From positions 1 through 5,695 of the forward strand of contig CADAXO010000118.1 in assembly GCA_902791885.1 (NCBI GenBank): a stretch of 5,695 nucleotides of DNA, written 5' to 3'. Made by a program: the position numbers and the translations under genes. Below are positions 1-5,515 of this stretch, one piece after another. Position 1 is the first letter of the stretch. Every line of letters begins with the position of its first letter. The notes beneath the pieces were generated by a model. That model was not told where the DNA came from. It searched no databases and was given only the letters and a program-made list of their open reading frames with translations. The DNA comes from Oscillospiraceae bacterium. GTDB lineage: Bacteria; Bacillota_A; Clostridia; Saccharofermentanales; Saccharofermentanaceae.

Positions 1-32
1 TTAAGCTCAGATACCGAAGCGAAAGAATGCAT
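1..32 (-). CDS. xseA: Exonuclease VII large subunit, first 10 codons only (partial)
   Basis: An ATG at 32-30 opens a frame that runs off the left edge of the window and reads MHSFASVSEL. XseA proteins typically begin with a short segment followed by a 'SVSELN' motif, the start of the N-terminal OB-fold that binds single-stranded DNA, and this frame fits that. The gene begins 8 bases after the nusB stop on the same strand, and xseA is a usual downstream neighbour of nusB in Firmicutes (often with folD between them, absent here). Exonuclease VII degrades single-stranded DNA into short oligonucleotides in repair. Only ten complete residues are visible, so the call rests on the short motif plus gene order. 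The Shine-Dalgarno is weak, so coupling to nusB translation is likely. Confidence 0.6.
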   Translation of the reverse strand, partial: MHSFASVSEL

Positions 33-40
33 AACTATTC

Positions 41-439
41 TCAGAGGCTCTTCTCGTAGCTGGAAAGAACTCCGTTGATATACGAATAAGAATCATCAGT
101 GCCGTATTTCTTGGCAAGCCTTACAGCCTCGTTAATAGCAACACTAGTGGGGATATCATCATTAGATGAGATCTCGTAAACAGCTGTCTCGAGAATAGCT
201 TTATCAAGCTTTGGAATCCTGTCGAGAGTCCAGTTCTTAAGGAAACCCGAGATACTCTCATCAAGAGAATCCCTGTTAGTGATGATACCAATAACGGTGG
301 ATCTGAAATACTCGAGATCCTCCTCAAGATCGGGGTTATCTTTGACATACAGATTAATCTGCTCGTCGATAGCCTCATTTCTGAAATCGAACTGGTAAAT
401 AAAGAAAACTACAGCTTCTCGTGTATCTATCCTGCTCAT
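41..439 (-). CDS. nusB: Transcription antitermination factor NusB
   Basis: This 132-residue protein matches the usual NusB length and all-helical fold. NusB pairs with NusE (ribosomal protein S10), binds boxA in rRNA leader transcripts and helps RNA polymerase read through rRNA operons. Visible family landmarks are the N-terminal 'SRIDTREAV' helix (usually S-R-x-x-R-E-x-A), 'NWTLDRIPKLDKAIL' at 69-83, 'IPTSVAINEAVRLAKKYG' at 96-113 and 'INGVL' at 121-125. The start is fixed by a GGGAG Shine-Dalgarno about 7 bases upstream and by an ATGA overlap: the start ATG shares bases with the TGA stop of the DUF2273 gene. It sits late in the efp operon, directly before xseA, as is common in Firmicutes. 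Nothing looks damaged. Confidence is high on family; the role in this organism is inferred from the family. Confidence 0.95.
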   Translation of the reverse strand: MSRIDTREAVVFFIYQFDFRNEAIDEQINLYVKDNPDLEEDLEYFRSTVIGIITNRDSLDESISGFLKNWTLDRIPKLDKAILETAVYEISSNDDIPTSVAINEAVRLAKKYGTDDSYSYINGVLSSYEKSL

Positions 440-672
440 CTTACTCTCCCGGGAGGCAGTATCCTGTCAAAGAATTTCTTGAACTTACTCTCATCAGCGA
501 AAAGGAACGAACCGACAATGAATCCTGCCAATGTAAATAAAACTATAAATAAAGTCTTCCAAAAACCGAATATACAAATCAATACCGCAATTAAGAAGAA
601 TGCGAATGCGAACAGCGCTCCCGCCTTTGTATTCTTAAGCTTCTCGAAGATTCTGGACAGTAAGCGTTCCAT
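436..672 (-). CDS. Small two-helix membrane protein, DUF2273 family
   Basis: This 78-residue protein has two strongly hydrophobic segments, about residues 17-37 and 39-58, separated by a very short turn around Trp38-Lys39. It has a basic N-terminus (K11, K13, K16) and a basic C-terminal tail ending PPGRVR, so both ends are probably cytoplasmic. Size, topology and position beside an Asp23 protein and AmaP match the DUF2273 family, which recurs in Asp23/AmaP loci; its biochemical role is not established. It may help seat the Asp23-AmaP complex at the membrane, which is inference from context. The start lies 3 bases after the amaP stop and the TGA stop overlaps the nusB ATG (ATGA). The Shine-Dalgarno is poor (a GAGGG about 12 bases upstream), so translational coupling to amaP is likely. 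Confidence 0.85.
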   Translation of the reverse strand: MERLLSRIFEKLKNTKAGALFAFAFFLIAVLICIFGFWKTLFIVLFTLAGFIVGSFLFADESKFKKFFDRILPPGRVR

Positions 673-675
673 TAC

Positions 676-1230
676 TTATCTGCCCTCTACCCTTGCAGTG
701 GTAGGCTCTACTCTGGTAACTCTTACCTTAACTTCCTCTACAATGATTCCGGTATATCTCTCGATATCCTTCTTGATCCTCTCCTGGACCTTAGCCATGG
801 AAGAAGGGATCTCGACATTGGAATAGAGGATCGCGTTTATGTTAACGCTTATGGATCCGTTCTTGGCAGACATAACTCTTGCCTTAACGGTCTTAATACC
901 CGCCTGTGCAGACATAGCGGAGTTTCTTGCGATCGACTCAAGTGCATCTGCTCCGATATCAACAGAACCGATATCCGTCTTACGAAGCTTGGTCCTGTAA
1001 GCTCTTCCTACTGAAATAACAGCGAAGATACAGAATACACAGGAAATGATGATAACAAGCAGTACGCCGACATATGCGTATCTCGTAACAGGATTGGTTA
1101 CGATAGAAGACAACGGCGAGAGAAGGTCTGCGAAGATACCGTCATCTACAACAGCGAAAAGCAAAATGATAGACAAAAGTGCCAGAAACACTGAATAAAC
1201 AAACAGTAAGAAACGCATCAGACTATTCAT
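676..1230 (-). CDS. amaP: Alkaline shock response membrane anchor protein AmaP
   Basis: From the chosen ATG this is a 184-residue protein. It has a hydrophobic segment at about 7-28, a short extracytoplasmic loop, a second at about 52-74, and then a cytoplasmic domain from about 85. In Staphylococcus aureus AmaP tethers the abundant Asp23 protein to the membrane; the same role is inferred here. The soluble part (about 86-174) resembles an Asp23 domain itself: 'ERIKKDIERYTG' followed by 'VEEVKVRV' parallels 'EKVKRDVELYTG' and 'VESVDVYV' in the preceding gene. The start at 1230 is preferred over an in-frame ATG at 1275. It makes a 4-base ATGA overlap with the asp23-family stop and begins directly before the first membrane helix, whereas the upstream start would add 15 unrelated residues lying inside asp23. 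An AAGAGA 7 bases upstream may serve as ribosome site. It is followed 3 bases later by the DUF2273 gene. Confidence 0.88.
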   Translation of the reverse strand: MNSLMRFLLFVYSVFLALLSIILLFAVVDDGIFADLLSPLSSIVTNPVTRYAYVGVLLVIIISCVFCIFAVISVGRAYRTKLRKTDIGSVDIGADALESIARNSAMSAQAGIKTVKARVMSAKNGSISVNINAILYSNVEIPSSMAKVQERIKKDIERYTGIIVEEVKVRVTRVEPTTARVEGR

Positions 1231-1619
1231 ATTATCTCTTGTCTCCCAGAATCTTCTCTTTCCTTGACACCGCACACATAAACGTCGACTGATTCGACAT
1301 CAAGACCCGTGTACAGCTCAACATCCCTTTTCACCTTCTCCTGGATCGACCAGGCTACTTCCGGAATAACCATTCCGTAGTAAATGACAGGGTAAACTGT
1401 TATCGATACATTCTCTTTACCGGAGTCACCGAAGACAACGCGTACGCCTTTGCCTTCGTGTACTACACCGGTCTTCTCTTTAAGCGCAACTGCAAAAGAA
1501 GGCTTGAGCTCATAGACACCATCGATCTGAAGCGCGGCTTCCGCGGCGTATTGCGCCACGAAGCCCTGCGTCATCGACCGGTCACCCTTAATGGATTCAA
1601 TGTTTGAATTAAAGCTCAT
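1227..1619 (-). CDS. Asp23/Gls24 family envelope stress response protein
   Basis: This 130-residue soluble protein has the Asp23/Gls24 domain over most of its length. It starts with an N-terminal helix (about 17-31, 'TQGFVAQYAAEAALQIDGV'), followed by a charged linker. The beta-strand 'VSITVYPVIYYG' lies at 71-82, the family 'IPEVAWSIQEKVKRDVELYTGL' region at 85-106 and the closing 'VESVDVYVCGV' at 108-118. Family members form membrane-associated filaments or rafts and are linked to cell-envelope and alkaline stress; the B. subtilis homologue YqhY also lies just upstream of nusB. The likely partner is AmaP, encoded next with an ATGA overlap. The start is supported by AGAAGG about 4 bases upstream of the ATG. 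It lies 26 bases after efp and probably shares its promoter. No symbol is given because Gls24, Asp23 and YqhY subgroups cannot be separated by eye. Confidence 0.9.
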   Translation of the reverse strand: MSFNSNIESIKGDRSMTQGFVAQYAAEAALQIDGVYELKPSFAVALKEKTGVVHEGKGVRVVFGDSGKENVSITVYPVIYYGMVIPEVAWSIQEKVKRDVELYTGLDVESVDVYVCGVKEREDSGRQEII

Positions 1620-1637
1620 TTACCTTCTTTAAGTAAA

Positions 1638-1654
1638 CGTGCTGATTATGCACG
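1638..1654 (-). terminator. Small hairpin at the efp stop, possible weak attenuator
   Basis: A perfect 5-bp inverted repeat, CGTGC and GCACG, with a 7-base loop spans the efp stop codon and is followed on the minus strand by TTTACTT. This is the layout of an intrinsic terminator, but the stem is short and the T-tract is interrupted. It might partly reduce transcription from efp into the asp23-family gene, or do nothing. Confidence 0.28.
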
Positions 1655-2203
1655 CTCGAGGTATTCACCTGTTCTTGTATCTACTCTGATTGTCTCACCC
1701 TGGTTAACAAAGAGAGGAACCTTAACGACAGCACCTGTCTCAAGAGTAGCGTACTTATTGGCATTGTTTGTTGTATCGCCTCTTACACCGGGCTCACACT
1801 CTGTGATAACGAGCTCAACAGTGATAGGAAGCTCAACGGAGAAGATCTCACCCTTGTAGGAAAGAACCTTACAGATCATCTCTTCCTTAAGGAACTTGAT
1901 TGCATCACCGATAGGTGCAGCGTGGATAGGAAGCTGATCGTATGTCTCCTGATCCATGAAGTAGTAAAGTTCACCGTCGTTGTAGAGGTACTGCATATCT
2001 CTTCTGTCGAGGTGAGCCTCTTCGAACTTCTCGTTAGGGTTGAAAGATCTTTCAACAACGGAACCTGTCTTTACGTTCTTATACTTTGTTCTTACAAAAG
2101 CTGCTCCCTTACCCGGCTTAACGTGCTGAAACTCAACAACCTGATAAACCTGATTATCCATCTCGAAGCAAAGTCCATTCCTAAAATCGCCTGCGCTGAT
2201 CAT
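1646..2203 (-). CDS. efp: Translation elongation factor P (EF-P)
   Basis: This 185-residue protein is the standard EF-P length and matches all three domains: KOW-like domain I (1-64), OB domain II and OB domain III with the signature around '[16 protein letters not shown]'. EF-P binds between the P and E sites of stalled ribosomes and rescues synthesis of polyproline stretches. The tip of the domain I loop reads 'KPGKGAAF', with Lys32 as the residue that lysine-type EF-Ps modify. No modification enzyme is encoded in this window, so the modification cannot be named. The start is decided by a strong AAGGAG 7 bases upstream of the ATG, and a good promoter lies at 2239-2267. It is the first gene of the operon continuing through asp23, amaP, DUF2273, nusB and xseA. 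The sequence is intact. Confidence 0.97.
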   Translation of the reverse strand: MISAGDFRNGLCFEMDNQVYQVVEFQHVKPGKGAAFVRTKYKNVKTGSVVERSFNPNEKFEEAHLDRRDMQYLYNDGELYYFMDQETYDQLPIHAAPIGDAIKFLKEEMICKVLSYKGEIFSVELPITVELVITECEPGVRGDTTNNANKYATLETGAVVKVPLFVNQGETIRVDTRTGEYLERA

Positions 2204-2238
2204 AAAATTCTCCTTAAATAGTTTTTAAACATCACGTT

Positions 2239-2267
2239 ATTCTACTTAAAAAGAAAAAAATATGCAA
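2239..2267 (-). promoter_or_regulatory. Sigma-A type promoter of the efp operon
   Basis: On the minus strand the -35 box TTGCAT (2267-2262) and the -10 box TAGAAT (2244-2239) are separated by exactly 17 bases. The spacer is T-rich (T7 C T5), which may give it an unusual bend. Transcription would start near 2232, leaving a leader of about 29 bases that carries the AAGGAG ribosome site of efp. There is no room for a riboswitch. It faces away from the promoter of the GGDEF-EAL gene, with only 17 bases between the two -35 boxes. Confidence 0.75.
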
Positions 2268-2284
2268 GATTGACTCCAATTATG

Positions 2285-2313
2285 TTGAATTAACTCATTT
2301 GAGAATATAAAAT
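2285..2313 (+). promoter_or_regulatory. Sigma-A type promoter of the GGDEF-EAL gene, apparently leaderless
   Basis: On the plus strand the -35 box TTGAAT (2285-2290) and the -10 box TAAAAT (2308-2313) are 17 bases apart. With normal spacing transcription would start at 2320 or 2321, that is, at or one base before the ATG, so the mRNA would have no leader. This agrees with the lack of a Shine-Dalgarno. An imperfect palindrome, TGAaTTAAcTCA at 2286-2297, overlaps the -35 box and could be an operator, but it is short and may be chance. Confidence 0.6.
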
Positions 2314-2320
2314 GTGAACG

Positions 2321-3979
2321 ATGGCTATTGGTGTAAACGACATTTTTGATCTTATTAAAGTCTGTCAGGATTTTGATAATAAATTCGCCGGTAATGATAC
2401 CGTCGAACTGTTTGCACATATACTCGGTATCAGTAAGATCTCGTACAGGATCTTCTTCAACGACATAAGCATCGAGTCCTCGGTTATCTATAATGCAGAT
2501 AAATCCACCATGGGCGAAGAAATCGATTTTAAAAGAATTGCCAGCAACGACAGACTAATTATTATCAAGATAGTAAGATTCTTAGATGCCGAGCCCCTCT
2601 CTTCCGAGAATGAATATAATCTTCAGGTCTTCGGTGAGACCATCATGTCAGGCATATGCGTCAAGAATCTTATCAAGGCTTACGAGAATGCCCGTTACTA
2701 CGATTCACTGACACAGCTTACGAATGTCACATTCTTCCTGAACTACCTTGATAAATTCATCGAGTCAGGAAACACCGACAACTATTCGGTTGTATGCGTT
2801 AACATCAAAAACTGCGGTGCTATCAACAGGATATTCGGTTCTGACATCACTGACAGGATCATAAGAGACTTCGCTCAGGACAGCCTTGATCTTTTTGATA
2901 CTGATCAATACGAGATCATCTCCAGACTTTCATCAGACAGCTTTATTATGGTAGTTCTTTCTTCCAATGTGGAACACATACTCAATGCGATGAACAATTC
3001 TGAAGTAAGTGTTGAACTTAACGGCGATATCGTTGAATACAACGTTAATATCAGAGCAGGTATCGTAAGTCTTGCAGCAAACATAAGAAAGAGTTCCGAT
3101 CTTATCCATCTTGCAGAGAATGCTTTGGGATTCTCAAGACTTCCGGAGAACCCTGATTTTTACTATATCAATGGTGACGGCAATCCTAACGGAAACAAGG
3201 CGTTCATCTTCCTTTCAGAGATTAACGCAGCTTTGAAATCCAATCAGTTCCTTTTATATTTTAAGCCTGTTTATAAGATGAACGGCAATATCAATAAGAC
3301 GGAACTTGTTGCTGCCGAGGCTGTTATAAGATGGAGAAAGGACGGCCGTCTCGTCGACCCCTATGCCCTCATCTCCACTTCATCGGATAACAATATCATC
3401 AGAGATATGGATGAATTCCTTTTCAGAAAGACATGCGAGACTATTAACACATGGAAAACTGAAGGAGTCGAATTTGTCCCAATCATTATTCATCTGACTT
3501 CTTTTGATTATTTCAATACGTCATTTGCCAATAATGCATTACGTTCTATCGACAGATACCATATCGACAAAGACAAATTAATATTGGAATTCGATGAAGA
3601 AAGCTTCCGTTCACACAATGAAGAGATGCAGGTTGCAACTCAGAAATTCACCAATGCAGGCATCGAAATTAGTATCGTTAATTACGGTATGGGCGATTCT
3701 TCATTGAAGATCTTAAGCGAGTACTCTTATAAGTATCTTAAGCTCTCACCCGAGCTTATTAATTCTGAATCTGCCAAGGATATGATCATTCTTGAGTATG
3801 TAATATCCATGGCCAACAGATTGGGTTACGAAGTAATCTGCAATGAACCTGACAACGAAGATGTTGCTTCTAAGGTAGCAGGCTTCGGCTGTTCTTATTT
3901 CCAGGGAGAGATCTTCGATAAGCCTCTCTCTGACAGATTCTTCAGAAGACGTCTCAACAACCCTTCTAAAAATTCTTAA
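2321..3979 (+). CDS. Cytoplasmic GGDEF-EAL protein with both catalytic sites degenerate
   Basis: This 552-residue protein has no signal peptide or membrane segment. Residues 1-120 form a mixed alpha/beta N-terminal module, perhaps a divergent GAF-like sensor, ending in a helix that leads into the next domain. A GGDEF fold follows from about 126 ('YDSLTQLTN'), but the signature is SSDSF at 204-208 and no RxxD inhibitory site is visible, so it should not make c-di-GMP. An EAL fold covers about 295-542. Glu333 (of EAV), Glu423 and Glu426 (EFDE), Lys474 and Gln528 are kept. However, the metal-binding Asn is His391, the DD of DDFG reads Val453-Asn454, and the Glu of the usual EGVE is Asn508. It is therefore probably not a phosphodiesterase either. 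It may bind a ligand or protein partner; that is inference. It is transcribed alone, divergent from efp, and has no Shine-Dalgarno. Its stop lies 3 bases from that of convergent rnhB. Confidence 0.85.
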   Translation: MAIGVNDIFDLIKVCQDFDNKFAGNDTVELFAHILGISKISYRIFFNDISIESSVIYNADKSTMGEEIDFKRIASNDRLIIIKIVRFLDAEPLSSENEYNLQVFGETIMSGICVKNLIKAYENARYYDSLTQLTNVTFFLNYLDKFIESGNTDNYSVVCVNIKNCGAINRIFGSDITDRIIRDFAQDSLDLFDTDQYEIISRLSSDSFIMVVLSSNVEHILNAMNNSEVSVELNGDIVEYNVNIRAGIVSLAANIRKSSDLIHLAENALGFSRLPENPDFYYINGDGNPNGNKAFIFLSEINAALKSNQFLLYFKPVYKMNGNINKTELVAAEAVIRWRKDGRLVDPYALISTSSDNNIIRDMDEFLFRKTCETINTWKTEGVEFVPIIIHLTSFDYFNTSFANNALRSIDRYHIDKDKLILEFDEESFRSHNEEMQVATQKFTNAGIEISIVNYGMGDSSLKILSEYSYKYLKLSPELINSESAKDMIILEYVISMANRLGYEVICNEPDNEDVASKVAGFGCSYFQGEIFDKPLSDRFFRRRLNNPSKNS

Positions 3980-4002
3980 TTCTCAGTGAATAACTTTAAG
4001 AA
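3968..4002 (-). terminator. Possible weak intrinsic terminator after rnhB
   Basis: On the minus strand TTCTTAA and TTAAGAA form a perfect 7-bp inverted repeat with a 16-base loop that contains the rnhB stop, followed directly by TTTTT (3972-3968). The hairpin-plus-U-tract order fits a terminator for rnhB only; on the plus strand no T-run follows. The stem has a single G-C pair, so it would be weak. It overlaps the last codons of the convergent GGDEF-EAL gene. Confidence 0.35.
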
Positions 4003-4630
4003 ATGACCTTCTGTGGATCGGGCACATTCCGAGTTCACGGATAGCCTTATAATGTGCGGCAGTACCGTATCCTTTGTGACCAGCGAAATCGTATCCGGGA
4101 TACACCTCATCATAATCAGCCATGATCCTGTCCCTCGTAACTTTAGCAAGTATTGAGGCAGCAGCTATCGAGTTGGAATTTGCATCACCTTTTATGATCG
4201 GGACCACTTCATCAACACCTGTCCCGTCAAGCTTAACGGCATCTATGAGCAGAACTTCCGGCTTAAAGCCTTTATCTTCAAGGCTCTTAACACAATCTCG
4301 CATACATTTCTTGGTCGCTTCAAGGATATTAATGTCATCAATAACATCGGCCTCAACACGGCAGACTGCATAAGCCAGGGCTTTCTGTTTGATTTCATCA
4401 AATAACAGATCTCTCTTCTTTGCTGAAAGCTTCTTGGAATCATCAAGACCCAGGATCTTTACATTAGGATCAAGAATACAAGCGGAAGCTACAACAGGAC
4501 CTGCGAGAGGACCTCTTCCCGCCTCATCGATACCTGCGATCAATTTGATCCCCTTATCCAGATAACTGTTCTCATATGAAGACAGTTTCTCATACTTCTC
4601 GATCAGCTGCTCTTCAGTAAGTCTTGCCAT
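3983..4630 (-). CDS. rnhB: Ribonuclease HII
   Basis: This 215-residue type 2 RNase H cuts the RNA strand of RNA-DNA hybrids and nicks at single ribonucleotides built into DNA, starting ribonucleotide excision repair; it acts in the cytoplasm. The catalytic acids are visible as Asp35-Glu36 in 'GIDEAGRGPLAGP', Asp130 in 'LLIDAVKL' and Asp149 in 'IIKGDANSNSIAAASILAKV'. Also present are 'LDDSKKLS' at 62-69 and the C-terminal 'HKGYGT' and 'HRRSF'. About 27 residues precede the core, a short helical extension seen in many Firmicute homologues. The usual Gly after the third catalytic Asp is Ala131 here, a minor change. It begins 1 base after the rbgA stop (TGA-T-ATG) without a strong Shine-Dalgarno, so it is probably translated by coupling and transcribed with rbgA. 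The rbgA-rnhB pair is a known Firmicute arrangement. Confidence 0.96.
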   Translation of the reverse strand: MARLTEEQLIEKYEKLSSYENSYLDKGIKLIAGIDEAGRGPLAGPVVASACILDPNVKILGLDDSKKLSAKKRDLLFDEIKQKALAYAVCRVEADVIDDINILEATKKCMRDCVKSLEDKGFKPEVLLIDAVKLDGTGVDEVVPIIKGDANSNSIAAASILAKVTRDRIMADYDEVYPGYDFAGHKGYGTAAHYKAIRELGMCPIHRRSFLKVIH

Positions 4631-4631
4631 A

Positions 4632-5486
4632 TCAGTTCTTCACTTTCTCGAAGGTGATCCTTCCGATCCTTCCGCTTCTTAAGTCATCAATAAAGAGTCT
4701 CGCGAATCTGTCTTCATCGACTCTTCCACCACTCATGATACAGCCCTTCTTCTTTCCCATCATCTGGAATCTGTCATAAGGATCGGTACCTTCATCGAAT
4801 TCACCGTATCTTTGGGTCATAAGATCGGGATACATATCCCACAGAAGATTAATTGCATCATAAGCAACCTCAATAACATCGGTTACTTCCGCTTTTACGG
4901 CACCTGTAGCCGCAAGTATTACCTGAGACTTTCTGTCACCAAGCTTAGGCCACAGCACGCCCGGCATATCCATAAGCTCGAGTCTGCCGCCCGTAGGGAT
5001 CCACTTGGGCTGTCTTGTTACACCGGGCTTATCACCGGTAACCGCAGCTTTCTTTCCCGCAAGGGTATTGATAAGCGTAGACTTACCCGTATTAGGTACA
5101 CCTACAACCATAACACGGACAGGTCTTCCCGACCTTCCCTTGGCAGCGGCTTTCTCCAATGTATCCTTCATAAGTTCCATGGTAAGATCCGTAAGCTTCG
5201 TTATACTCTTACGGTCTATAGCTTCCAAAGCTACTGCCGGAGTACCCTTGGATGTAAAATAGTCAGCCCACTTCTTGGTATCAGCAGGATCGGCAAGGTC
5301 TGATTTATTAAGGATAAGGATCCTGGTTTTGCCGCCGATGATCTTATTAAGCTCGGGATTACGGCTGGATAAAGGAATACGTGCATCGCATGTCTCATAT
5401 ACAAGATCTACGAGCTTTAACCTGTCTGAAGTATCATTCAGGGCCTTTCGCATGTGCCCCGGAAACCAATTAATATCTTGTGCCAT
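4632..5486 (-). CDS. rbgA: Ribosome biogenesis GTPase RbgA (YlqF)
   Basis: This 284-residue protein is close to the 282 of B. subtilis RbgA. RbgA is a circularly permuted GTPase that matures the large ribosomal subunit at a late step and is essential in B. subtilis. The motif order shows the permutation: G4 'NKSD' at 60-63 comes first, then G1 'GVPNTGKST' at 129-137, G2 around Thr157 in 'KPGVTRQ' and G3 'DMPG' at 173-176. The N-terminal 'WFPGHM' (7-12) carries the conserved His11 thought to act in GTP hydrolysis. The C-terminal RNA-binding region includes 'KKKGCIMSGG' at 245-254. The start is set by the family N-terminus. No Shine-Dalgarno precedes it; instead an extended -10 box lies 6 bases upstream, implying a leaderless transcript. 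rnhB follows after 1 base. Confidence 0.96.
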   Translation of the reverse strand: MAQDINWFPGHMRKALNDTSDRLKLVDLVYETCDARIPLSSRNPELNKIIGGKTRILILNKSDLADPADTKKWADYFTSKGTPAVALEAIDRKSITKLTDLTMELMKDTLEKAAAKGRSGRPVRVMVVGVPNTGKSTLINTLAGKKAAVTGDKPGVTRQPKWIPTGGRLELMDMPGVLWPKLGDRKSQVILAATGAVKAEVTDVIEVAYDAINLLWDMYPDLMTQRYGEFDEGTDPYDRFQMMGKKKGCIMSGGRVDEDRFARLFIDDLRSGRIGRITFEKVKN

Positions 5487-5492
5487 AGGAAT

Positions 5493-5501
5493 ATACTACC
5501 A
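5493..5501 (-). promoter_or_regulatory. Extended -10 promoter of rbgA-rnhB, apparently leaderless
   Basis: On the minus strand TGG-TAGTAT (5501-5493) matches an extended -10 element (TGn followed by a hexamer). Counting six bases from the hexamer puts +1 exactly on the A of the rbgA ATG at 5486. No convincing -35 box is present: 17 bases upstream reads TCATAA, which is acceptable for an extended -10 promoter. The absence of any Shine-Dalgarno before rbgA supports the reading, but read-through from the upstream GH3 frame is also possible. Confidence 0.5.
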
Positions 5502-5515
5502 TACTTATAGATTAA

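Noticed and set aside
16..38. AGAAT/ATTCT inverted repeat around the xseA start codon
   Set aside because: It is a five-pair A-T rich stem with an 8-base loop and too unstable to argue for regulation.
479..826. Plus-strand open frame across the DUF2273/amaP junction
   Set aside because: It has a low-complexity Ser/Thr/Asn-rich translation, is antisense to two well-supported genes and has no ribosome site.
1231..1275. A 15-residue longer AmaP start at 1275
   Set aside because: The extension lies inside the asp23-family gene, is rich in charged residues unlike an AmaP N-terminus, and would discard the ATGA overlap and the direct start before the first membrane helix.
1640..1652. A CATAAT sequence before the asp23-family gene as an internal promoter
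   Set aside because: There is no -35 box at 16-18 bases and no TGn extension, and the sequence is part of the hairpin and efp end.
1922..2221. Plus-strand open frame antisense to efp
   Set aside because: It is a shadow of the EF-P gene without family resemblance.
2204..2232. Riboswitch or attenuator in the efp leader
   Set aside because: The leader is only about 29 bases and holds just the ribosome site.
4812..5303. A 163-codon open frame on the plus strand opposite rbgA
   Set aside because: It is entirely antisense to a clear RbgA gene, shows no recognisable domain, and is explained by the codon use of the opposite strand.
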